Positions 26,496-35,195 of a stretch of DNA of 64,000 nucleotides are shown piece by piece; within the stretch, counting starts at the first letter, position 1, and every line of letters starts with the position of its first letter. Under the pieces are notes generated by a model that worked only from the letters and a program-made list of their open reading frames with translations, had not been told where the DNA came from and ran no database searches. Both the position numbers and the translations under genes were made by a program. This DNA comes from Marinobacter lutaoensis (GTDB lineage: Bacteria > Pseudomonadota > Gammaproteobacteria > Pseudomonadales > Oleiphilaceae): assembly GCF_001981305.1 (NCBI RefSeq), contig NZ_MSCW01000007.1, positions 248,001 through 312,000 on the forward strand, in the 5' to 3' direction.

Positions 26496-27242
26496 CTACC
26501 AAAGGTCCTCGCGAATACGCTGCCAAAGTCGCCGGAAACTTTCTGCGGCAGGGGTGTTGGGCGCCAGCACTTCCAACGGCTGTCCCTGCTCGCCCATCTG
26601 TTCCACCACGCTGGCGTAGGGAATGGCCACATCGAGCAGCCGCTCAATGCCTGGGTCGGAGGATTCGGTCAGTTCCCGGTGCAGCTTCTTCCGACGGTCC
26701 ACCAACGAGAAGTAAGGACGCAGTTTCTTGGCGGGCAGCTTCTGGCTTTTGACGAATGCCTGCAGTTGCTTCCAGCTGTTCAGCGACAGCCAAGTGGGTA
26801 CCAGCGGGACATAGACGCGGTCGGCCAGCTCCAGCACCTGCTCGGTGAGCCGGGACAGCGTGGGGGGACAGTCCAGCACCACCAGGCTGGTTTCCTCCGA
26901 GAGCGGAGCCAGCAGCTTCTTCAGGGAATGGCTGCCCTCTTCGTCCTGGTTCAGGCGAATGTCGAAATTGCGGAAACTGGGGTGGGACGGAATCACATCG
27001 AGGCCGGGATACACATCATCGTGGACGAAGCGGGCGATGGGCGCCTTGCCCTCCAGCAGGCGGGACAACTTGCGGCCCTTGACCGGCTGGGCGCCGGCAA
27101 GATAGAAGCCGGCCGCCCCCTGGGGGTCCAGGTCCCACAGCAGGGTGGCCACCTGGTCACGGCTGGCAAGGTACGCGATGTTGACGGCCGCGGCCGTTTT
27201 GCCCACGCCGCCCTTGGGGCTGTAAAAGGCGATGATTCTCAT
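26496..27242 (-). CDS. ParA/Soj-like ATPase without partner ParB
   Basis: A 248-residue deviant Walker-A ATPase. The motif is SPKGGVGKTAAAVNIAYLAS at the N-terminus, followed by LLWDLDPQGAAGFYLAG (Walker A') and LVVLDCPPTLSRLTEQVL (Walker B). Such proteins form nucleotide-dependent dimers on DNA or membrane and position plasmids, chromosomes or protein clusters. No parB, centromere-like repeats or chemotaxis genes are nearby, so the cargo is unknown. The start at 27242 (MRIIAFYSPKGG) is fixed by the Walker motif; 66 further open codons upstream are Arg-rich and discarded. Confidence 0.85.
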   Translation of the reverse strand: MRIIAFYSPKGGVGKTAAAVNIAYLASRDQVATLLWDLDPQGAAGFYLAGAQPVKGRKLSRLLEGKAPIARFVHDDVYPGLDVIPSHPSFRNFDIRLNQDEEGSHSLKKLLAPLSEETSLVVLDCPPTLSRLTEQVLELADRVYVPLVPTWLSLNSWKQLQAFVKSQKLPAKKLRPYFSLVDRRKKLHRELTESSDPGIERLLDVAIPYASVVEQMGEQGQPLEVLAPNTPAAESFRRLWQRIREDLW

Positions 27243-27487
27243 CGAACCCTGGCTCCGTCTCTGTGCTCGAAGAAACACAACAGGGTAGCAGGTTCGGCCC
27301 GACGGGATGTGAAGCTTTTGTGTCAACGGCGGAAGAGACGGCCGGCCGGGCCCGGAAAACCGCCGGCGTGGACGTTCAACCGCCATTTGAATCCCGCCGG
27401 GCATGGGTACAGAATGTACCGTTGACGCGACGCCGTTCACGTCGCGACAGAACCCAGCCCCCAGCGCCGTATTCAGGAGTCCAGGTC

Positions 27488-28111
27488 ATGACCCTCACCC
27501 TCTGGCTAACCTTCCTCGTGGCCGCCGTCCTGATCAGCCTGTCGCCAGGCGCCGGGGCGGTGAACACCATGAGCAACGGGCTCAAATACGGGGTCCGGCG
27601 GTCCCTGCCCGCGATTCTCGGCCTGCAACTGGGCTATGGCGCCCAGATCCTCCTGGTGGGCGCGGGGCTCGGCGCGCTGGTCGCCTCCTCCACCACCGCG
27701 CTGCTGGTCATCAAGTGGCTGGGGGTGGCCTACTTGGTCTGGATGGGGGTGCAGAAGTGGCGGGAACCGGTGCATATCGCCAACACCACCGGCTCGGCCG
27801 TGGTCAGCCACCGCCAGCAGTTCTGGCAGGCAGCCCTGGTCAACCTGACCAACCCCAAGGCGACGGTGTTCTTGATCGCCCTGTTTCCCCAGTTTCTGGT
27901 GGCGGATGCGCCCCACGGCCCGCAGCTGCTGACCATGGGGATAACTCTGATCGCGGTGGACTGCCTGGTCATGCTGGGCTATGCCCTGCTGGCGAGCCAG
28001 CTGTTCCGGTTCCTGACCACGCCCAGCCGGCAACGGCAAATGAACCGGCTGTTCGGCGGCCTGTTCGTGACCGCGGCCGTGGCCCTGGCCAGCTTCAAGC
28101 GCGCGGCCTAG
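27488..28111 (+). CDS. LysE/RhtB-family amino-acid exporter
   Basis: A 207-residue inner-membrane exporter with about six hydrophobic segments. The family signature is the N-terminal LVAAVLISLSPGAGAVNTMSNGLKYGVRRSLPAILGLQLGY, and NLTNPKATVFLIALFPQFL is the second conserved block. Substrates of relatives are homoserine, threonine, lysine or arginine; which one here is unknown. The start is the ATG at the beginning of the first helix. The 245-base gap to the ParA gene (27243-27487) is a divergent promoter region with no clear sites. Confidence 0.9.
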   Translation: MTLTLWLTFLVAAVLISLSPGAGAVNTMSNGLKYGVRRSLPAILGLQLGYGAQILLVGAGLGALVASSTTALLVIKWLGVAYLVWMGVQKWREPVHIANTTGSAVVSHRQQFWQAALVNLTNPKATVFLIALFPQFLVADAPHGPQLLTMGITLIAVDCLVMLGYALLASQLFRFLTTPSRQRQMNRLFGGLFVTAAVALASFKRAA

Positions 28112-28542
28112 CGCAGCACGCATTCACGGCTGTAGGCCTGACTCAGCTCCCGGCGCCGGGCCCGCAACCGGTTGCCCCGGTCGTTCCGGTAGCCCGCGCG
28201 CAGTTGCGCCTGCACCTGTTCCAATTTCCGCCGGTACCCGTCACACGGGTCCGGCTCCGGTTCATCCGCCACCGCCGGCCGGTCCGGCCTGCCGGGTCGG
28301 TCGCCGTCGGACAGCAGGCGGCTGACATCCTGGCGGGTTTCGGTAACCCGGCGGGATGCCTCCAGATTGTCAGCCATGGGCACGGTGACGGTGGGTGACA
28401 GGGTGACGGTCTGGTGGGACCGGCCCGGCGGCCGGTCCGAAAAATGCACCGAACCGCGGCTGTCGATCCAGCGGTAAACCTCGGACTGGGCCGTGCCTGG
28501 CAGCAACAGGCACGACAGCAGCAGAGCCAGCATCCTTGGCAT
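28108..28542 (-). CDS. DUF4124 domain-containing exported protein
   Basis: A 144-residue periplasmic protein with a signal peptide (residues 1-20, MPRMLALLLSCLLLPGTAQS). The DUF4124 block EVYRWIDSRGSVHFSDRPPG follows at once. The rest is polar with a C-terminal Arg-rich helix and a Cys pair (DPCDGYRRK and SRECVLR). Function is unknown. Its stop shares a CTAG with the stop of the LysE gene. Confidence 0.85.
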   Translation of the reverse strand: MPRMLALLLSCLLLPGTAQSEVYRWIDSRGSVHFSDRPPGRSHQTVTLSPTVTVPMADNLEASRRVTETRQDVSRLLSDGDRPGRPDRPAVADEPEPDPCDGYRRKLEQVQAQLRAGYRNDRGNRLRARRRELSQAYSRECVLR

Positions 28543-28623
28543 CGTATTCCACTCCCTGTGGTTCGTCGGTTGTCGCCCCGGAGTATAGCGTCGGTGCCTG
28601 GGCCGGGCCAGGCGCCGGCCAAG

Positions 28624-29832
28624 TCAGGCGTCCAGCAGTTCGATCCAGTGCTGAACCGGAACCGGAGCACGGCTTTCCAGATGCATCTGGCAGCCGATGT
28701 TGGCGGTAACGATACGGTCCGGGTTGTCCACGGTCAGTGCCTTGAGCTTGTTGTCCAGCAGGCGCTGGCTCAGGTCCGGCTGCAACACCGAATAGGTACC
28801 GGCGGAGCCGCAGCACAGATGCTTGTCCCGGGTTTCCGCCAGGGTCACGCCGGCGCGTGTGAGCACCTGCTCCACCACCCCATTCTGTTTCATGGCGTGC
28901 TGCAAGGTGCACGGGCAATGGAATGCCACCTTGCCGGGATCCCGCCCGACCCGGAGCGTTTCCAGATCCTGCTTGAGCAGGAAGGCGCCGAGATCGATGC
29001 ACAGCTCGCTGACCCGGCGGGCTTTGGCGGCGTAGACCGGGTCGTCCTTGAGCAGATGACCATAGTCCTGAACCATGGCGCCACACCCCGAGGCGGTCAT
29101 GACGATGGCCTCGGCGCCGGCCTCGATGGCGGGCCACCAGGCATCGATGTTGCGGCGCATGCGGTCGAGCCCCCGCTCGTGTTCGGACAGGTGGTAATTG
29201 ACCGCGCCGCAGCAACCGGCCTCCGTAGCCTCCACCAGGGTAATGCCGAGCCGGTCGAGCACCCGCGCCGCCGCCGCATTGGTGTTGGGTGTGGCCGAAG
29301 GCTGCACACAGCCGGCCAGGCCCAGCACGATGCGGTTGTGACGGGCCGTCGGCCAGGGGCTGGCGTGTTTGCGCGGCGGCACCTTGGTTTTCAGTGCCGG
29401 CGGCAGCACCGGCCGAAACAGCTGCCCCAGACGCAGGAGCACTCCGAACAGGTGCCGGTTGGGCAGCACCCGGGCCAGCGCCCAGCGCAGCCAGCGGTCT
29501 CGGGGCTGGCGCGGCACTTCCCGCTCGATCAAGGCGCGGCTGATGTCCACCAGGCGCCCGTACTGCACCCCGGAGGGGCAGGTGGTTTCGCAACTGCGAC
29601 AGGTCAGACAGCGGTCCAGGTGCTCCCGGGTTTTCTCGGTCACCGGCTCGCCCTCGAGAAACATTTTCATCAGATAGATGCGGCCGCGCGGTCCGTCCCG
29701 CTCATCGTTCAGTTCCTGATAGGTGGGACAGGTGGCCGTGCAGAAGCCGCAATGGACACACGCCCGGAGGATGGCTTCGGCCTCCCGGCCCTCCGGGGTA
29801 TTGGCGAATTGTTGAACCAGATTCGTTTGCAT
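28624..29832 (-). CDS. glcF: Glycolate oxidase iron-sulfur subunit GlcF
   Basis: A 402-residue subunit with two 4Fe-4S motifs in the N-terminal 100 residues: CVHCGFCTATCPTY and CLTCRSCETTCPSG. The C-terminal part has two CCG domains (GLAGCVQPSATPNTNAAAARVL ... EAGCCGAV and CPCTLQHAMKQNG ... CCGSAGTYSV). It passes electrons from the flavin subunits GlcDE to the respiratory chain. Starts 2 bases after glcE. Confidence 0.93.
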   Translation of the reverse strand: MQTNLVQQFANTPEGREAEAILRACVHCGFCTATCPTYQELNDERDGPRGRIYLMKMFLEGEPVTEKTREHLDRCLTCRSCETTCPSGVQYGRLVDISRALIEREVPRQPRDRWLRWALARVLPNRHLFGVLLRLGQLFRPVLPPALKTKVPPRKHASPWPTARHNRIVLGLAGCVQPSATPNTNAAAARVLDRLGITLVEATEAGCCGAVNYHLSEHERGLDRMRRNIDAWWPAIEAGAEAIVMTASGCGAMVQDYGHLLKDDPVYAAKARRVSELCIDLGAFLLKQDLETLRVGRDPGKVAFHCPCTLQHAMKQNGVVEQVLTRAGVTLAETRDKHLCCGSAGTYSVLQPDLSQRLLDNKLKALTVDNPDRIVTANIGCQMHLESRAPVPVQHWIELLDA

Positions 29833-29834
29833 AA

Positions 29835-30902
29835 TTACAACCAGGTGTAGAGACGGCCAGGATTGAACAGGGCGTCGGGGTCAAACGCATGCTTGAGCCG
29901 GCGCTGAATCGCCCGCAGCGGTTCGGGCTGGGGATGCATCACCTCGCCACTGCGGTCGCCGCCCCGGAACAGGCTGACCTGCCCTCCGGCCTCCCGCGCC
30001 AGCGGCGCCAGATCGGCCAGCGTCGCCCGGCCAAGATACCAGCGCTGGGCGCCGGCCCAATCAATCAGCCAGCGGCCGTTGAGAGGCGGCGTCGGCGCGG
30101 TCGAGTTGACGGAGAAGCGCCAGAGCGGTGCGTCGGCATCCGCGAAGAAGTCGTGCCGCAGGTCACGCAGCCGCTGCCAAAAGTCCTCGCCATCCGCCAG
30201 CACCTCCCCACCCCACTGTTCGGCGGTCGCTTCCACGGCGGTGCGGGCGCCAGACAGACGCAGGTACACCCGGCCGTCCAGCCAGCAGGCGCCGCTGAGC
30301 GGCTTGGGCTCACCGGCCCGGCGGTTCATATAGGCAATGGCCTCGTCCATCGCCATGTCCTGAACCAGGGTCAGGGTCGCCGCCGGGCTTGGCATCACCT
30401 TCAGACTGATCTCGGTGATCACGCCCAGGGTGCCCATGGCCCCGGCCTGCAACCGGGAGACATCGTAGCCGGCGACGTTCTTCATCACTTGGCCACCAAA
30501 GCGCAGGTGCTCGCCCTTGCCGTTGAGCAGCCGGATGCCCAGCACCTGGTCCCGGATCGAACCGCTCCAGGGCCTGGCCGGGCCGGAGAGATTGCAGGCC
30601 AGGGTGCCGCCGATGGTCGAGGCCGCGCCCAACCGGGGCGGCTCGAAATGCAGGGCCTGGCCCTGTTCCTCCAGGGCCGCCTCGATGTCCTGGATCGGCG
30701 TACCGGCCCGTACCGTCATCACCAGCTCTACCGGGTGGTATTCAACGATGCCGGTGTGTCCGGCTAGGCTCAGGGTGCCGGCTTCCGGGTCGGCGGCCCG
30801 GCCCAGGAAGACCTTGGTGCCACCGCCGACGATATTGAGTTTCTGGCCCTGTGCCCGGGCCTGGAGCACCTGCTCCTGCAACTGTTGGGTAAGATCAGCC
30901 AT
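29835..30902 (-). CDS. glcE: Glycolate oxidase FAD-binding subunit GlcE
   Basis: A 355-residue flavoprotein with an FAD_binding_4 domain: KLNIVGGGTKVFLGRAA, then HTGIVEYHPVELVMTVRAGTPIQDIEAAL, FEPPRLGAASTIGGTLACNLSGPARPW and VMKNVAGYDVSRLQAGAMGTLGVITEISLKVMP. Length agrees with the family. The start at 30902 overlaps the end of glcD by 8 bases; more upstream codons are open but not family-like. Confidence 0.93.
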   Translation of the reverse strand: MADLTQQLQEQVLQARAQGQKLNIVGGGTKVFLGRAADPEAGTLSLAGHTGIVEYHPVELVMTVRAGTPIQDIEAALEEQGQALHFEPPRLGAASTIGGTLACNLSGPARPWSGSIRDQVLGIRLLNGKGEHLRFGGQVMKNVAGYDVSRLQAGAMGTLGVITEISLKVMPSPAATLTLVQDMAMDEAIAYMNRRAGEPKPLSGACWLDGRVYLRLSGARTAVEATAEQWGGEVLADGEDFWQRLRDLRHDFFADADAPLWRFSVNSTAPTPPLNGRWLIDWAGAQRWYLGRATLADLAPLAREAGGQVSLFRGGDRSGEVMHPQPEPLRAIQRRLKHAFDPDALFNPGRLYTWL

Positions 30903-32367
30903 GGCTGGCGTCCGTCGATTCCTGCGTGTTGTGTGAGTGTTCAAGCGAGCGGTATTCCTGGCAGAACTTGAGCGTCGGCACCCCCTTACCGGGGTTGAGG
31001 ATGCCGCTCGGGTCAAACGCGGCCTTCACGTCGTGGAACTGCTGCAGCTCGAGGTCGTTGAACTGCACCGCCATCTGCCGGATCTTTTCAACGCCCACGC
31101 CGTGCTCGCCGGTGATGCAGCCGCCGACGTCAACACACAGCGCCAGGATGCGGCTACCGAAAGCCTCGGTGCGCTCGAATTCCCCCGGCACGTTGGCGTC
31201 GAACAGGATCAGCGGATGCAAGTTGCCGTCGCCGGCGTGAAATACGTTGGCCACGCGCAGGCCGAACTCCTTCGACATCGCCTCCATGGCCAGCAGCACC
31301 CGGGCCAAGTGCCGGCGCGGAATGGTGCCGTCCATGCAGTAGTAATCCGGCGAAATCCGCCCCACCGCCGGGAACGCGGATTTGCGCCCTTTCCACAGCA
31401 GCGCCCGCTCCTCCTCACTCTGGGAGGTGCGGATCGAGGTGGCGCCCAGCTTGCGGAACACCGCCTCGGCCTCGGCGATGTGTTCGTGCACCTCTTCCCG
31501 GGTTCCGTCCACCTCGCACAGCAGCAGGGCCTTGGCCTCGCGGGGGTAACCGGCCCCGGCGAAATCGTCCGCGGCGATGATGGCGTGGCTATCCATCATC
31601 TCCAGGCCGCCGGGGATGATGCCATGGGCGATGATGCCGCCCACCGCGTCACCGGCTTTCTCGACGCTGTCGAAACCGGCCATGATGACCTGTGCCACTT
31701 CCGGCCGGGGCAGCAGTTTGACCTTGACCTCGGTCACCACGCCCAGCAGGCCCTCGGAGCCGGTGATCAACGCCAGCAGGTCCATGCCGCAAACATCGAG
31801 GCCATCGCTGCCCAGGGTCACCCGCTCGCCATCGGCGGTGACCATCTGCACGCTCAGCAGGTTATGCACGGTCAGCCCGTATTTCAGACAGTGCACGCCA
31901 CCGGAGTTCTCGGCCACGTTGCCACCGATGGTGCAGGCAATCTGGGACGACGGATCCGGCCCATAGTAGAGGCCATAGCGGGCCGCTTCCTCGCTGATCG
32001 CCAGGTTGCGCACGCCGGGCTGCAATCGGGCCGTGCGGGCCAGCGGGTCAATGTCCAGAATGCGGTTGAACTTTGCCAGCGACAGCACCACGCCGTCCTT
32101 GTGGGGCATGGCACCGGCACACAGACCGGTTCCGGCTCCCCGCGCCACCACCGGGACCTCGTGCTCGCGGCAGATGCGCATCACCCGCTGCACCTGCGCC
32201 ACCGTTTCCGGCAGTACCACCAGCATCGGCATTTCCCGGTACATGGCCAGACCGTCGCACTCATAGGGGCGGAGGGTTTCATCATCGGTGATGACGAAGT
32301 CCGGGTCGATAAACGCCCGGAACTGCTCCGCCAGCTCCGCCTTGCTGACTTTGGGTTTGCTTGTCAT
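30895..32367 (-). CDS. glcD: Glycolate oxidase FAD-linked subunit GlcD
   Basis: A 490-residue FAD/FMN-linked oxidase: VVARGAGTGLCAGAMPHKDGVVLSLAKF (FAD motif), GPDPSSQIACTIGGNVAENSGGVHCLKYG, TGSEGLLGVVTEVKVKLLP, and the C-terminal FHAGDGNLHPLILFD and CITGEHGVGVEK blocks, which hold the metal/substrate histidines. It oxidises glycolate to glyoxylate (or related 2-hydroxyacids) together with GlcE and GlcF. Confidence 0.95.
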   Translation of the reverse strand: MTSKPKVSKAELAEQFRAFIDPDFVITDDETLRPYECDGLAMYREMPMLVVLPETVAQVQRVMRICREHEVPVVARGAGTGLCAGAMPHKDGVVLSLAKFNRILDIDPLARTARLQPGVRNLAISEEAARYGLYYGPDPSSQIACTIGGNVAENSGGVHCLKYGLTVHNLLSVQMVTADGERVTLGSDGLDVCGMDLLALITGSEGLLGVVTEVKVKLLPRPEVAQVIMAGFDSVEKAGDAVGGIIAHGIIPGGLEMMDSHAIIAADDFAGAGYPREAKALLLCEVDGTREEVHEHIAEAEAVFRKLGATSIRTSQSEEERALLWKGRKSAFPAVGRISPDYYCMDGTIPRRHLARVLLAMEAMSKEFGLRVANVFHAGDGNLHPLILFDANVPGEFERTEAFGSRILALCVDVGGCITGEHGVGVEKIRQMAVQFNDLELQQFHDVKAAFDPSGILNPGKGVPTLKFCQEYRSLEHSHNTQESTDASHG

Positions 32368-32400
32368 AGCTCTCTCGAAGGATCCGTGTCGGGGTTGCGT

Positions 32401-32832
32401 TCAGCCTTGCGGCCGCCGGGCCAAGAAGTGGTCGATCCCAGCCTGGGCACATTCCATGTCCTGCTGGGGCGTACCGGAACTGAGCCCGATCCCCCCCACC
32501 ACCTCGCCGTTGACCACCACCGGCAGACCACCGCCCACCGAGCTGAGCCGACCGCCCACCTCGGTGTGAATGCCAAAGGTGAGGCTGCCCGGCACATTCA
32601 CCGCGTTGTATTCGTGCGTGGCCTTGCGTGCGGCCGCCGCAGTGTACGCCTTGTCCTGGGCAATGGTCACGCTGGTGACCTTGCCTCCGTCCATGCGCTC
32701 GAAGGCAATCAGGGTGCCGGACTCGTCCACCACGGCAATGCACATGGGCACGCCGATTTCCCGGGCCTTGTGCGCGGCCCCCTCGATCAGCAGCCGGGCA
32801 TCGGCCAGGTCCAGCCGGTTGATGGTCATCAT
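32401..32832 (-). CDS. glcG: GlcG/HbpS-like protein
   Basis: A 143-residue protein of the GlcG/HbpS family: LDLADARLLIEGAAHKAREIGVPMCIAVVDESGTLIAFERMDG, KAYTAAAARKATHEY, and VVVNGEVVGGIGLSSGTPQQDMECAQAGIDHF. The family includes heme- and corrinoid-binding proteins, but its role beside glycolate oxidase is not known. Two adjacent ATGs (32832 and 32829) are preceded by AGGAG about 10 bases upstream. In E. coli glcG follows glcDEF; here it precedes glcD by 33 bases. Confidence 0.87.
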   Translation of the reverse strand: MMTINRLDLADARLLIEGAAHKAREIGVPMCIAVVDESGTLIAFERMDGGKVTSVTIAQDKAYTAAAARKATHEYNAVNVPGSLTFGIHTEVGGRLSSVGGGLPVVVNGEVVGGIGLSSGTPQQDMECAQAGIDHFLARRPQG

Positions 32833-32851
32833 GGTTGTCTTACTCCTCGAA

Positions 32852-34387
32852 TCAGCCATACACGAGATTGGGTAACCAAGTCACCACGCTCGGTATCAGG
32901 ATACAGATGAACAGCCCCAGGGCCTGGATCGCCAGGAACACCAGGGACGACTTGAAAATGGTGCCCATGGTGATCTCCGGCGGGCATACCCCCCGGATGT
33001 AGAACAGGGCATAGCCAAACGGCGGGCTCAGGAAGGACATTTGCATGTTCACCAGGTACAGCACGCCGAACCACAGCACCACATCCTCGCCGGGTACTCC
33101 GGGCAGGCCAAACAGCCCCGGGAACTCCAGCGCCTCGACGATGGGAATGAAAATGGGCACCGCCAGCAGCAGGATCCCCACCCAGTCCAGGAACATTCCG
33201 AGAACCACCAGCAGCACCATCAGCAGGAACAGGATACCGTAGGCCGGCAGGCCGGTGCCCAGGATGGATTCAGTGATGAAATCCTGCCCTCCCTGGAGGA
33301 TGTAGAACCCCACGAACACGGAGGCGCCGAACATGATCCACAACACCATGGCCGAGGCCTTGGCGGTGGTCACCGAAGCATCCCGCAGGGTGGCGATGGT
33401 GAAGACCTTATGCTTCATCGCCACCAGAATGGCGCCGAAGGAGCCGATGCCGGCCGCCTCCACCGGTGTGGCAATGCCACCGAACAGCAGCCCCAGCACC
33501 AGAAACACCAGCACCAGGGGGGCCAGCAGGTCCTTGAGCAGCAGCACCTTGTCCTTGAAACCGATGCGGTCTTCTTCCGGGATCGGGGGACCGAGGTCCG
33601 GGTTGATCTTGGCGCGCACCCAGACATAGAGCACGTACAGACCGGACAGGATCAGTCCCGGCACCACCGAGCCCAGATAGAGCTCACCCACCGACTGCTG
33701 TGCCACCACCGCGTAAAGAATGGCCAGAATGGACGGCGGAATCAGGATCCCCAGAGTCCCGCCGGCCATGATCGAGCCCAGTGCAATCTTGTGGTCGTAC
33801 CCCCGTTTGAGCATGGCCGGCAGGGCAATGATCCCCATGGTCACCACCGCCGCGCCGATCACCCCGACCATGGCCGCGAGGATGGTGGAGGCAATGATGG
33901 TCGCAATCGCCAGCCCGCCACCGACACCGCCCATCCATTTGTAGACGACGTTGAACATTTCCTCGATCAGCCCCGCCCGTTCCAGCATGGCCGCCATGAA
34001 AATGAACAGGGGAATCGCCGCCAGGTCGGAATTGGTCATCATCGGGAAAATCCGGCTGGGGATGATATTCAGCATCAGCGAATCCCCGACCAGATAGATG
34101 AACACCACGCCCAGGCCACCGGTCACAAAGGCCAGGGGGAGCCCCATCATCAGCGCCACCAGCAAAGACCCGAACATCAGATAGGTGAGCGGGCCGATGG
34201 ACACGTCCGACAGGCTGCCGGCCAGGCGGAACAGGAAGCGTTCGTCACTGAACGGGTCGTAGAACAGGATATTGATGATCTCGACACACATGACGAACGC
34301 CAGCGCCACGGTGGCGACGATCATCAGCCAGGTGCCGAGCCGGCCATAGAGTCCCCGGGCGGCACGGGTTTGCACGGGTGCGTTCAT
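32852..34387 (-). CDS. dctM: TRAP transporter large permease subunit (DctM)
   Basis: A 511-residue ion-transporter-superfamily permease with at least twelve hydrophobic segments. Family marks are AAIPLFIFMAAMLERAGLIEEMF, IMAGGTLGILIPPSILAILYAVVAQQSVGELYLG and the C-terminal VNMQMSFLSPPFGYALFYIRGVCPPEITM. It is longer than the usual 425-450 residues of C4-dicarboxylate DctM and belongs to the longer branch seen with mannitol- and keto-acid-type TRAP systems. Its ATG overlaps the dctQ stop (ATGA). Confidence 0.92.
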   Translation of the reverse strand: MNAPVQTRAARGLYGRLGTWLMIVATVALAFVMCVEIINILFYDPFSDERFLFRLAGSLSDVSIGPLTYLMFGSLLVALMMGLPLAFVTGGLGVVFIYLVGDSLMLNIIPSRIFPMMTNSDLAAIPLFIFMAAMLERAGLIEEMFNVVYKWMGGVGGGLAIATIIASTILAAMVGVIGAAVVTMGIIALPAMLKRGYDHKIALGSIMAGGTLGILIPPSILAILYAVVAQQSVGELYLGSVVPGLILSGLYVLYVWVRAKINPDLGPPIPEEDRIGFKDKVLLLKDLLAPLVLVFLVLGLLFGGIATPVEAAGIGSFGAILVAMKHKVFTIATLRDASVTTAKASAMVLWIMFGASVFVGFYILQGGQDFITESILGTGLPAYGILFLLMVLLVVLGMFLDWVGILLLAVPIFIPIVEALEFPGLFGLPGVPGEDVVLWFGVLYLVNMQMSFLSPPFGYALFYIRGVCPPEITMGTIFKSSLVFLAIQALGLFICILIPSVVTWLPNLVYG

Positions 34388-35094
34388 ACCTGTCCCTCCC
34401 GACCGAGCCGAACGAACAGAGCCACGTCCTTGATCAGTTTGGACAGCCCCGCGAGGGTGATCAGCACCGCCCCCAGCAGCATCATCGCCTTCACCGGCCA
34501 GTACTGAATGCCCCAGGTTTCCACCGTGCGCTCATCCATGGCGTAGGAATTCTCGAAAAAGGTCCAGGAGGTGATCACCAGGGCCAGGGCGAACATGAAG
34601 AAAAACATGGACGTGAAGATGTCCATACCGATCCGGCCACGCACCGGCAGCAAATTGTAGAGCACGTCTACCCGCACATGGGCGCCGTGCAGCAGGGCGA
34701 ACGCACCCGCCAGCAGGTATTGCATCCCGAACAGCAGGAAACTGGCCTCATGCACCCAGATGGTGGGCATGTTGAACAGGTAGCGCATGACCACCTCGAA
34801 GAAATAGAACACCACCGCGTTGACGGTCCAGAACGAGATGAACACCCCGGACTTCTCGCTGATCCAGTCGATCGCCCGGGTCAAACGGTTCTCATAATTC
34901 GCCTCGATGGTCTTGGAAATTTCCGCTTCGATCTGCTGGAGCTTCTCGTTCGCCAGCGCGTTCCTGTCGATGGCCTTGACGCCCCGCCGGGTGGACCAGC
35001 GGTCCCAGGCCATCATGATCAGCGGCATCACCGCCAGCCAGCCCCAGTAGAACCAGTGCGGCATGACAAAGCCGAAATTGCTCAGATCCGACAT
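34384..35094 (-). CDS. dctQ: TRAP transporter small permease subunit (DctQ)
   Basis: A 236-residue membrane protein, larger than the common 160-200. It has a predicted early helix (FYWGWLAVMPLIMMAWDRW), a polar insert (about residues 40-75), then four helices including PTIWVHEASFLLFGMQYLLAGAFALLHGAHVRVDVLYNLLPVRGR, the DctQ signature. It partners DctM. Confidence 0.88.
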   Translation of the reverse strand: MSDLSNFGFVMPHWFYWGWLAVMPLIMMAWDRWSTRRGVKAIDRNALANEKLQQIEAEISKTIEANYENRLTRAIDWISEKSGVFISFWTVNAVVFYFFEVVMRYLFNMPTIWVHEASFLLFGMQYLLAGAFALLHGAHVRVDVLYNLLPVRGRIGMDIFTSMFFFMFALALVITSWTFFENSYAMDERTVETWGIQYWPVKAMMLLGAVLITLAGLSKLIKDVALFVRLGREGQV

Positions 35095-35118
35095 TGTGTC
35101 TGCATCCCAGTCATAGCG

Positions 35119-35167
35119 CGGGGAAGGGAGAGAGCGCCGTCACCGTGACGTTCCCTGCCCTTCCCCG
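35119..35167 (-). repeat. Nested hairpin between dctP and dctQ
   Basis: CGGGGAAGGG (35119-35128) pairs perfectly with CCCTTCCCCG (35158-35167); inside it CGTCAC and GTGACG form a second palindrome (35138-35150). There is no T run on the minus strand, so it is more likely an mRNA-stabilising or attenuating structure between the binding-protein gene and the permeases than a full terminator. Confidence 0.6.
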
Positions 35168-35195
35168 CCGCATGGTTATTGTTTGGCTGATGGGG

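Noticed and set aside
24195..27242. Possible genomic island inserted at tRNA-Phe, given the unknown genes downstream
   Set aside because: No integrase, no repeat of the tRNA 3' end, no change in base composition that I can see, and the genes run towards the tRNA.
30937..32910. A 657-codon plus-strand ORF opposite glcD and glcG
   Set aside because: Shadow frame of recognised genes; rich in His, Gln and Val without domain structure.
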